Origin: Pempheris klunzingeri
Taxonomy: Eukaryota > Chordata > Actinopteri > Acropomatiformes > Pempheridae
Assembly: GCF_042242105.1 (NCBI RefSeq)
Contig: NC_092017.1
Span: forward strand, 14,301,932 to 14,365,931
DNA length: 64,000 nt
Direction of reading: 5' to 3'
In this document: piece after piece, positions 35,601 to 47,600 of the stretch
Layout of the letters: the number at the start of each line of letters is the position of its first letter
Position numbering within the stretch: the stretch's first letter is position 1
Notes under the pieces: model-generated
Told to the model about the DNA's origin: nothing
Database searches by the model: none
Seen by the model: only the letters and a program-made list of their open reading frames with translations
Position numbers and translations under genes: made by a program

Positions 35601-38600
35601 AATTAATGACAATTTAAATTGCCACCGACAAAGGGGCCTTTTGTCATCAGTCAAAGGATGATAAACTTTTAGATCAGATACATTCATCCCTCATTAGTAA
35701 ATGCTTAAGTCTCTTCTGCATGCTGTCTTACAGCTACCAGAGCGAGGTGTCAAGCAGAAGGACCAGGCCTGAGGAACCCTTGTCTTCACTGAACAGCCAT
35801 AGTCACTCTGACTCTCTATCCTTCAAAAGACCCGACCTCAGGTACCAGTCAGGCCTCTCATGTAGCGCTCATTTCACTGTTTTCCATTAGATTTTGGAAA
35901 AAGAAATCTAAAGAGAAACTTTATCTGTTTTTGTCTTTTTCCTCAGTGGAGCAGACTCGAGCAGCCACCATAGCCCGTCACTTGTCTCCTCAGACCCCAG
36001 AGAATGGACGAAAAAAGGAGCAGCAGAGGGGAAATGGAGGAAGGGGCACGCTGAAGACAGGACAGAGAGGGATGCAGGCAGCACCTCCATAGAAGAGGAA
36101 GTTCTTACAGCAGCAAATGACTCCCTCTGCAGTGACAGCATCCCCTCCGTGGTGGATGAGAAAGGTATCAGACAGCAAGAAGACAAAAGTTTACATGCTG
36201 TTATATTAGTCAGGGAGCATATGAAACCGTATATATATCATTTAATCTGTATTAGAACCATGTTTGTACACACAGTCCCACAAATGTGGCACCTAAAAAT
36301 TGGAAGCGTACAGTGAGCTTATGTTATTTTTGACCCTCCAGCAGACAGTACATCAGTGGCAACAGAGTACTCTCTCAAGTTTGATGAGTCCATGACAGAG
36401 GATGAGATAGAAGAACGCTCCTTCCGCTCTCTGCTGCCATCTGAAGCGCACCGCCGTGGAACCAAGGAGAAGAAGTCCCGCCACCATGAGGAGTCGGAGG
36501 ATGATGGAGCCAATCACAACACAACATTGGTTTCAGAAACGCATAATGTATTAAAGGTGAGAGGGCAGCGTAGTCATCATAACAAATCAATGGTTTATTA
36601 GTTTGCTTGTATATTCGTTATTGAGCATTTAGTTTGACTGTTTTTGTCCCGTCTTATGTACATAATTACAATGTCATTATTTCCACTGTTTTCCTTTGAT
36701 TTCTCTTTTATCTACTTTCCCTTTAACTTATCTCTTGCTGTGAATCTCTTTTGTCAACACAGTCTAACCTCAACCTTTTCACCTTTTGTTCTCTTGCAGT
36801 CTCAGGACGCAAACATGCCCTTTTCTAGAGGGCAGGACAGCTTTTCCCAGTTCACCATGGACATGGTGCGTCAGTACATGAAGGACGAGGAGGTAAGACT
36901 GCAGCACCAGAGCTCTCTGCTGCGTCTTCGCCAGAAAGCTCTTAAAGAAAAGACCAGAACTGAGCTGGCATGGTTAGAGCACCAGAAAAAGAGGCTGAGG
37001 GACAAGGGAGAAGATGACAAAATGCCACCCATCCGGAAGAAACAGAGGGGACTTCTGATGAAACTGCAGCAGGAACAGGTACGTAATGGTATTAGGTGAC
37101 AATCGAGCTTTGGGATATATTGAGATCTTAGCCAATATTAATTAACCAACTTTCTCTCCTGCTGTACTCATGTCCACAGGCTGAGATCAAGCGACTTCAG
37201 GAGGCCAACAAAGCAGCCAGGAAGGAAAGGCAGCTGTTGCTGAAGCAGCAGGAGGAGATTGAGCGGATGAGAAACTCTACACTCAGACTGAAGGAGCGTC
37301 TGAAGTGTGCTGGAGGTGAAGCGCTACCTGTAAGTAGTGCAACAGTCACTAATCACCATTACAGCCTTAATGGTGGAAAAGATACATTTAAGGGGTTTCT
37401 TTTCAGTATTGTTTGTTCTACAGGAGTAAAATCTTAATGGAATCATGAAAGAAAACCTTTTTTTTTAGTGGCTTTTGCAATACTTGGCCTGTTTGCATGT
37501 CCATTCATCCATCCTGCAGGAGACTCCTGTGTCAGAAACCCCTGTCTCTGAAGCAGCCTCCCCCAACATGAGACATGCTGAGGATATCCGCAGCCCTTCT
37601 CCCTCACTCTCCATTTCTGGAAGTGAGACTAGCAGCATCATGCAGAAGCTGAAGAAGATGCGCTCTCACATGGACGAGAAGTAAATATTTTCATTTAATT
37701 TCATAGAATATTTGGGTTCTCTCTGCTTACTGATAATGTGACGATGTCTGAAATATTAAAGGTTATGCTCACTCATTTGCATTTAAACAATACTTACTGT
37801 AGGTGTGTCCTGTTGCCTTTTCCCTTGACGTTTGGTTCTTTTGTACTTCGACTGGTAGGAATGTAGATTAAAACCAAGAAAAAATGTGGTAGTTTTTATT
37901 TTTATTCTCGCACCTGGTCACAATCGGAGACCTTCGATTGGTTACTGCTATTTTCTTCTTTAACACTGCTGAACAGTTTACACCTGAAGTAGGGCTTTTA
38001 TACAAATTGTTCAAGTCTTCTCGATATGTTTCACAGCTGAATAACTAAGTGAATACATTAAGTGGTGCTCTGTACCATTACAAGTCATAAAAGTCAGAAA
38101 CTTTCCAATTCTTTAAATAGGGTCGTTACTTTAACAAGCAACCAACCTAATGAAAACTAACCAGTGCGTGCCATTTTTCCTTTGCTGTCTTAAATGATGT
38201 AGATGCGTGAATGTGTGGATGTGAAGATAAGCATGCTCCATGTTCTTCTCCCTCTGAACGAGACAAGAATCCATGCAGTCTGCTGTAATGCCCCCCTTAA
38301 CAGCAAATGTTGTAAGACAAGAACATCAGACAATATTAGACAGTCTTAGATGATTTTAACACTCTGTATTCGTAATACTGCAACAGAATTGCAACAATAA
38401 TTCCTTCCCAGATAACACAAACATAAGTTGTGCATTCCATCAGTTTTATTACGCCCAATGCCTTTTGTGTAGAAAAGTAACTACATGTGCTTGGAGTTCC
38501 TGTAGGTCCTCCAAGGTTTTAGACTTGGCTAACAGCTTTGATCAGGTGATTGGGGAGCTTCTCATGACCAAGTAGCTCCAACAAGTGGGTTAATTGTTCT

Positions 38601-41600
38601 AGTGTTCAGGATTTATAACAGGGCTATAATTCACAGGCCAATCTTCTATGGTAGCATTTCATTTTTAAGGTCTATAATTGTTTAGATTTAGACTAGAAAA
38701 ACAATTTTGATTTGCTTGTGTTCCTCTTAATTTTTAACACAGTATGAAGTAAAAAGTCACAAAAATTAGGTTTAGATCACTGCAAAATAAGGGATTAGGA
38801 GGACCTAACAAATACACAAAACTGTTTCTGTCTGATTATGTGTTAACTGGCTTGCTTGCTTGCTATCCTTTTTGATAAACTACCAGTTATCTCTTTCCTC
38901 TCCTCCTTTCATGCCCTATTACTGCTGTCCCGCTACTCCTCATAGCACAACATACTAACAAATTTCTAACCACGTCATCTAAGGCTGTAACTTTTACCTC
39001 AGGCTGTAATTTGTTTAAGAATCAGGGTTACTGATGAGTATAATTTAACCTCTTTCATTAGCAGGTTTGGCAGTCATCAAACTCACAGCCAACCCCCCAC
39101 ACTTGATGCCCACACGCTAGCTGAACAACTGTTAACGTTATCCCTTAAAAATCTTTTTGAAAGTAACCGTTTTCTAATAGAAACCAGACTGACTCACACA
39201 TTGGGTGCAATAAAACCACATTTTCTCATATCGGTCTTCTCTCTCCCTTTCTCTCTACTTGTCTTTCCTCCTCCATGTTTCCCTCTGTTACATTGTGTGT
39301 GTGTGTGTCTGTCTGTGTCTGTCTGTCTGTGTCTGTCTGTCTGTGTCTGTCTGTGTCTGTCTGTGTCTGTCTGTGTCTGTCTGTGTCTGTCTGTGTCTGT
39401 CTGTGTCTGTCTGTGTCTGTCTCTGTGTGTCTCTGTGTGTCTCTGTGTGTTAACATACCCATGTGTGTGTGACTCTCTTGACTTTGTCTGTCGCGTGCTT
39501 GTGTGTTGTAGACACTGTTCTCCTGTCCACTACTTCTTCTCTGTGTTCACGGCCCACCACTGGGCCTCCCTCAGTGTCTGTCTTCCCAACCTCCACCCTA
39601 AATTCCAGCTCTTTATCTACAACCAGTTGGTCAGGTACTGTACTGTGCTCTCTACCTCTTCCCAGCACCTCCATATAGCCCTGCCCTGCCTCACCCACCC
39701 CACCCCATGGAACATGCTTGTGTTCATCCACTGGCACTGGGACCTTGTAGGGGTGGGACGGTGAATGATGATTGATTGGATTTGTTGGTTTGTTTTGGCT
39801 TTTTTTTTTTTTTTTTTTTTTAATTAATTTTTTCAGGATGGATTTTGTTGGGCTAGGAGTTTGAGTGGAAGCTTGAAAAGTCCCCAAGGAAAGCTGCCTT
39901 GCTGAAATAAGCTAACCTTTTGACAACTTCACTGTGAATATAATACAATTTTTATGCTAGTTTTTAGTATTTGTACTGTTAGTCAGGCACCAAATTTACT
40001 CTCATTAGTGTATGCTTAAAGACAATGGTTGTGGCGATATTTGAAACAAAACGGTGGTTACATAGAGAATATTAGAGGTTATATAAATTGATTTTTGTGA
40101 AGGTTAAAGGTTATGTTTATTTTAATAGGAGCCTTCCTTGATGAGTGGGAATCTCAGACTCTGTACTGGGATTTCACAGATTTCTGTGGTGTTTTGACTT
40201 TGTCTCTGCCCTTCTTTCCTTCTTGCCTATTGAATGAATGATACAGTGCATCTCTTTTCAGTGTCCTTCATATTGTGGCTGCTAATACAAAATGTTTTGA
40301 GATTAAACCACACTGTGACATGGAAGTAAAGGACTTTTGCAGAGAACAGACCAGAGATTGAGTGGTCTATCTCATTAATGAGCCCAGTAAATCTTAACTA
40401 GCCCTCTTTATTAGGTAACTGTTGCATAGGATGAGATAATAAGTACAGATGGCCATTGGCTATAATAGAGTTTGGGAAGCCACTAAAAGAACTGCCCCCC
40501 AGTCTGGTTCGTCAGTATCTGCCTTGTCATCAGTATACATTAGGTCAAGAGAAAGGCCTCTAAATTAGATCAAGGCTAAATAATACTGCACTGTAATGGC
40601 ACCCATAGCTGTGGGAGACCACATTACACAACAGCTATACCTTACTGCACTTTATTTTATTATTTTAATCTGTGTGTCTGCCTCTGCAGAGATATGTATA
40701 TATAAGAGACTCGGTGTAATTTGGATGTTAGAATTACAAATTCTGTTGGCTTTGCAAGACATAAGAACTCTTGTGTTCAAGTCTCATTTTCCTCATTGGT
40801 TAGGGGAGTACAGGTGTTTCAGGTGTATGACCGCACCCAATCAGCACTCAACCCAATCAGCACTCAGTCTGATGCATGAATCTGACATCCTCACTGTTAT
40901 TTTCCTGCTCTTCTTTTCTCCTAAGTGACATATCTTCACTTTATGCTTGTTTATTTGATGGGTGCTTGTACACTATTTTATTTGGAGGGTTATTCCATGG
41001 AAAGAAATGAGTAAAGCATGTAATGGGTGTGTACGTGTGTGTTTGCTTCTGAATGTTGGACAGGAGGTTTGAGGTGAGTTTGCAGTGATATTTGAATGTC
41101 CAGGTGACTTGGGTTTTGCTTGCTTCTGCGATGTTATATTTGATATTCCTTGTGCTGAATGTCTTTGTCATGCTTCTCTTCTCTCCCTCATCACTACCAC
41201 CCCACATCCTCCGACCATCATTTACAATCTCCCTCTTCAATCTCTTCTTCCACCCCTTCCTCATATCACCATTCTTTTTTCCCCTTCATTCTTACGCACC
41301 CTTCCCCACCCCAGGTTCCTGACAAAGCGGGAGCAGCAGCTAATGCAGAGGCGCCATCATGCCGAAGAGCTGCTGCAGTGGAAAGAGCGGCTGGACAAGG
41401 AGGAGGCAGAGGTCCGTAGGATGGAAAAAGAGGCCCTGGCTGTATGGGACAGACAAACACCTCCGGACAAGGGCATTGCAGAGGATCATAAAAAGACCTC
41501 TGCCCTTAGCCCCAGCTCCAGTCACCGTCAAAGCTCAGAGCCCAGAACTGACAGTGAGAAAGGTGAAGCAACCTGATCCTGGCTAGTTTTTGCCAGATTT

Positions 41601-44600
41601 AAAGTCAAAGGCAAAAAAGGGTATATTTTACATTTGGTTAAAATCAAACTGGACAATTAAAGATGACTTAATGTTTATCTGTTTGACATGTTTTCAGAGT
41701 ATGTGAGTGAAGGCGATTGTTCCTCAGTGACACCTGAATCCAGTATACACACAGAGGGACTGGGGTCCCAGCAACCCGGAAGCCCATCTTCAGTCCCATT
41801 TGCATCAATCCCAGAAACGCCTTTGGCCTCTGTCCAGAGCAGCCCCGCAAATTACACCCAGGACTTCACTTCAGCTTCCCAGTCACCTAGCAGACAAGTA
41901 CGCATACATGTGTTTATTATCCTTTGTTGTAATTCAGCGTGTCTTCCCACCACTTTAATGATAGTTGAGTTCATTTTGAGCATAGATGTAACTACTTCAA
42001 AACTTTATTTGACTATTGAAATACACACCGCTTTATTGTGCGTTAGAGACACACAAGGGATTAGTACGTATTTGTTAGTTTTACTGTTCATATAAAATAT
42101 TAATCCAGGAACATCTCCATCAGTCTATGCGACTGTTGTTATATCCTGAAGTAATTTTCCTTTCTCTTCCCCTCCTCCTCCTCCTGTTTAGTCTCTTCAG
42201 TCTCCATTTAAAAGCATTCAGAGCCCTTCAGCCTCTCCTTCAGATGGCAGCAGCAAAACCAAGATGCAGCTTCGCTCCTCCTCCCGGACCACCAACCAGG
42301 CCCGCACTCAGCCAACTGACCCCCCAATGGCCACGCAGGCTGGTGAGTTACCCAACGACTCAACACTCATACACTGAGTATGTAATATTTTTGGGGTGTG
42401 TTATAGTTCCTGATAGTCCTCAGAGAAGGTATGAGGGAAGCAGAGAGAGCTATACAATGCAGCTATATTGCTGGCACTGTGTACTCAGACATAATGTGAT
42501 GCTGCCAGGAATACATTATGCAAGCACTTCCCTGATACCTAACCTGCTTAGCTGTGGGATAGAAGCAGAGGACACTTTGCATTGCACTTAGTTATCACAG
42601 AACCGAAGACAGTTTTGCTGGCCTAGTATTGTAGCAGAATGTGTGTCATTCATTTTCAGGCCACTGTTTAAACCTTTAATCTTTGTTAGACTGTTTGTTC
42701 CTTGCATACAGGCCAAATAAATACGCACAAAATGAACTTAACACATTCTTGGTAAAGAAAATGTACACTAATCTCCAAAGAATTGGACTTGGCGTTTTAG
42801 TGTGCACAAAGTTGGATTACATTTTGTTAATCAGGGGTCTGGCACTGGTTTCACATTCTAACTGTGATTTATCATCTAAATATGCCCTCAGAGCCCATTT
42901 CAGACCAGAGTGACATAGAGAGTCGTATCAAGGCCCTGAAGGAAGAACTCAGAAAACGAAAGTTTATGGCCTACCAGCTGAAGAAGGAGCAGAAGAAGAG
43001 GCACAAGGAGCGCCTGAAGGCACAAGAGGCCAGCCTACTTAAACAACTGGAGGTATGTATTTGTGCATTTGTTCATGTATCATATAAGCTGATTCATCCA
43101 TGTCGTAACTGTTATTTTTCCGTGTGTTTTCAGAGCTATGACAACTTCATCGAGAAAACTAAGGCAGAACTGAACAAGGAGTCAGACTCAACATCTGATA
43201 CAAGGTCGCAAATCAAAGATCACACCTCAATCGCAGAGCAGTCCAGTATTAAACCACCTGCTCAAAGGTACCAAAAACATCTGAAAAAATGACACTCTCC
43301 TACCAATATATTTTATACAGTAATATGAATCAGTAAAGGTGATTAATTAAAACCAAATCCCTCTTTCTCAGATCTGAAACCAGCAAAACCTCTGAAAGGA
43401 AGCAAAGTGATGCATCATTAGATCACAGTGAGTGTTACACTTATTATAACTAATATATACATTATTTACTTTATTATTTTAAAACATGTTTTGACGTGGT
43501 TGTTCCAATTTTCAAACGTGATGTTCATTTTTCCACTATGACAGATGCCCTTTCTCAGCCTGATCTTAGTAGATCCACATCAGTGCCTGAAGAACTGTCT
43601 GATGAGGAGCTGCCAACAGTCACTCCAACCCCAGTGCATGGGAGCCCAGAGTGTCCAACCACAGGACCGAGGAGCCACCTGTCCACAGAGGCTCTTTTCA
43701 GACCTTCCTCTAAGGAAGCCCAGGCACAGATGATTGAGTCCGTGGATGAGAACGCTGTGTCTTATCAAAGATCTGACATTCACGAAGAGCTGGAGGTGGA
43801 AGTAAGCGCCATCAGCAATCAACAATCTGAACTTCTTCTCAGACTTGAAAAGGAAGACAGACCTGACTCCCAGGAGAAGCTGTCTACGTCTAAACACGTT
43901 TCCTCCTCCACGAGCGAAGAACATCAATATTCTCCATCTGTCAGCCTAGAACAAAACAAACAAGTAAAGACAAGGGAAACATCTGAAGCTGAGGAAGCTG
44001 TAAAACCTAATATTATTGCCTCTAGTATGTCACATTCAGCTGCAATGGCCCTCAAAACCTCACCACATCCAAGCTACAGCTCCAGTAACCATTCCTGCTC
44101 ACCTGACTCGGTTGCCTTCTCTTCAAAGAAAGAGGCGCCCGTAAGGGATGTCGAGGCCTCTTCTCCTGTAGCTGATGGTTATCGTGATGATTTTGAGTCA
44201 TCAGTGGATTCTTCACCCAGGGATGAGCGTAATATTTCCAAGCCTCTCTCCCCTACTGAGATCAAGGGCTCAGGAAAGGACTCCCCTAGCAGAGCCACAC
44301 CAGATGACAGCCAGGATGAGGAGGTAGAGGAGGAAATAGGTGAAGAACTGAGTCAACATTCAGAGACTAGTAGAGGTAGCCGCCAATCTGGAAGACTGCT
44401 AGATCTTCATAACCAAACAGAAGACTCCAAGCATGACAGCAAGGACATTGTTAATTCCAGCCACTCGCCAACCATCTCTCCTTTGCAGACCCCTCTCTCT
44501 CCTGTTGTAGATGAAATGTCATCTTTCAACATCGGAGATCGGGTTCTCGTTGGTGGTGTTCAGCCCGGCACTCTGAGATTCAAAGGTCTAACCAGCTTTG

Positions 44601-47600
44601 CTAATGGCTTCTGGGCTGGTGTGGAGTTGGATAAGTCTGAGGGGAGCAACAATGGCACTTACGATGGGGTGGTATACTTTGTGTGTGATGAGTGCCACGG
44701 TATCTTTGCTCCTCCAGACAAGATCACACACCTGCCAGACAAGTTTGAGATCTACATAGACACCACAGAAGAGGAGGACTCATTCTTCGATGACCTGTCA
44801 GATAAAGGTGGGCATAAACGTAAAACAGACAAGGACAAATCCCAAAAGCAAGAAAATCAGAAGAGTAAAAATGAACAAATATCTCATAAAGTACATGGTT
44901 CTGGAGATAATAAGGTAGCAGATGAGTCTGGTCACAAGGCTGAATCCCACCTCAATTTGCAGCAGTTCAAAGAATCCAGACATCCCATTTCTAATGGAAA
45001 CACTAGAGACATAATTTTGGATTTTGAAGATGCACCAAACACCCTCCTCATCTCTGACATGGACAAGATTGGCCTCAGTGAGAAGGAGACGACTACCCTT
45101 GTTCAGAGAGAAGACGTAGACTCACAAAACCAGTTTACTCCCGTGGATCTTACCACAGATATCGGGGATAATGAGGGAGAACAGAGGGACGGAGACTTGC
45201 TAGACACATTTGTCGACAAGCTCCTCAACAACTTTATGACAGATGCAATGAAGCAGTTTGCTGAAATTAAAAAGACTAAAGAGCAGAAGATAGAAGCTGC
45301 CAACCAGATGAATGGAGACCTGTTAAATGAAAATGTTGAAGAAGAGTGGATCATCTCAGTGAAGCAAAAAGATGGTCTACCCTTCTTCCTTCCTACAGAA
45401 AAAGAGGAGCTGTCTTCTCCAGAGTTGTGTAACCGACCGGTGAGTGTATGTTTCTGATTCTTAAGTAACCCGTTAATAAAAAATTACAATATTTTGTCAT
45501 ATGAATCAAAATGTCACCGTCAGTGAGCAAAAACATTTAAAATGTGATCGTGCTGTATATGATTGAACTGTGGAATTCCCATTGTGGGGAAACATCAGCA
45601 ATATAATCAAGTTACTGATAAACAGTAGTTATTGATTTTACCTGGAGAACCGTTGTTTTTCTGTGTTCAGCCAAAGTCCAACTTTATGTTGACAGACGTT
45701 ATTGAGCTTGGTGGTCTTTGCTGAAAACGTTTTGTGTCTGAAACATCAGAAAGACAGCATATTCCTTTTTAAGACTAGATCAAAAGTGTAAAACTATGAC
45801 TTGTAATGGGACTTGTTCTGTCATTTTGTGTTTAGATATTCATACTTACGGAAGCTTTCTTATCTAAATCTGGAAGAAAGCATAAAATTCAATTTTCCTG
45901 TACTTTTTCACAACAGGAGAGTCCAGTGTTGGGGGCCAGCGGTCAAGAGGAGCTCGTCAAGCGCCTAGCAGAGCTGGAACTGAGCCGTGAACTGCTAGAT
46001 GAGCTAGGTGATGATCAGGACTGGTTTGATGAGGACTTTGGCCTCAGCTCCCGTAAAGAACAACAGAGACTCAAAGAGAAACAGAGAGAGGAAGAGGCAA
46101 GGCTGGGGAGATCTGGCTCATCAGCAGGAGCACCCCTGGGGGGGCTGGTCTCATCACCAGCTGGGGAACAGCAGGTAAAGACTCCACCTAGACCTGAGCT
46201 GCCTCTCCCCCTGCCCCCCAAACTACCCGAGCAGCCTGCCATGGTGGTGCCCCACTCAGCCACAGAGGTGGAGAAGATGGTCCATGCTGCCACTCGGGAT
46301 ATCTGGGAGAGCTGTGGCCTGGGGAAGGAGAGAGCATTGACCTTTGCACAACTACCAAAGCCCAAACCTTCACAAGAGTATATGGGTAAAGAGGCCAGCA
46401 GCCAGGACCAGGACGCCCTCTGCATCCACAGCTACAGAAAGGTGAAAAGGAGAAACATCGAAACAAACAAGTCTATATAGCGAAGACAAACATACAGATA
46501 GTCCTGTCAAAACTTAATGCATGCTTATTACAAAACCACATTGCAAGGAAGACGGGTATCCTTAACTTTCTTTCCATTCCCCTAGTGCAGCCAACAGCAA
46601 CTGGGCGCTCAGTGTAGTCTTCTAGGCAGCACTTAGTCTGAGTGAGTTCGTTGAGGTTAAATGAGTTCCCATTATTCAGCAGATTCCTCTCTGATTAGTG
46701 TCGTAACTTTTCAAGACTTCACAACTGTGAAAACTGCTGGTGACTTGCGCCAGATATCACCTCAGTTGGTCAATAGATGCTTTGCTTTGAATGAGATGCT
46801 AGAGCTGTTGAGCAGTAATACTGACATCTTATCTCACACACTTATAGTCACCTGACATGGGATTACTCAACCTGAGAAACTCATCTACAGCAACTTTAAG
46901 CTCCGTTTTATTTAAGATTACACATTTAAGCCCTGGTATGTCATTACTCTTCATCACTCCCCAGGCCGTGTACGACCTGACGTGGGAGATGCTTCAGGAG
47001 ATGTATGCTGAGGACCCCAACGCGGACCAGCCTCAGTGGGTTAAACCACGTCGAGTCAAGTCCTCGTTCTTCCACAGAGTAAAGACATCAGGAGACATCA
47101 CCAAAATCCAGGTACAGCACTGCAGACCTGCCCCCAACAGACAGAGCTGCTACATTTATAAGTCTGGAAAGTACCTCACAAAGCCAGGCAGCCTCAATAC
47201 TTAGTCCTACTATATGTTAATATTGGAGTTGCCCTACTAAAAAGCAACTAGGATTTTATTAGTATAGTTGAAACTTTAGTGGTTTGTTATCTTCCAAACT
47301 GACTGGAAGTGTGAACAGACATCACACTCGAGCTTTGTTATTTCACTTTGCTGTCAGCAAATTTTATGAAGTGCATTTATCAAATTCTTTACAGTCACAG
47401 AAATTCATATTCAATGTAATGCCTCACACACGTGATGACATGGTATGTTTTTGTTTTACACTGTATACCAGGAATTCATCACAGCAGAAGTATTGAAACT
47501 GTATGGTCTGACAAAAGATCAGAACCAGAAGACTGACTGGCAGAAGATGCTCAAATTTGGCAGAAAGAAGCGGGACAGAGTCGATCACATACTGGTAGGT

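Larger units (their letters stand above)
37681..41314 (+). other. cep350: cep350 intron 26
   Basis: The longest intron of the gene (3.6 kb). It contains a CTGT/TG repeat (39294-39450), the candidate cassette exon 39512-39634 and a T22 run (39800-39821). The rest is AT-rich without recognisable elements. Confidence 0.7.

Noticed and set aside
39201..39764. 187-codon Cys/Val/Ser-rich open frame
   Set aside because: The first half is just the CTGT/TG repeat translated. Only the 123-nt segment 39512-39634 was kept as a candidate exon, because it has splice sites in the right phase.
39800..39840. T22 followed by TTTTTTCAGG as an exon acceptor
   Set aside because: The following sequence has no open frame in the cep350 phase followed by a reasonable donor.
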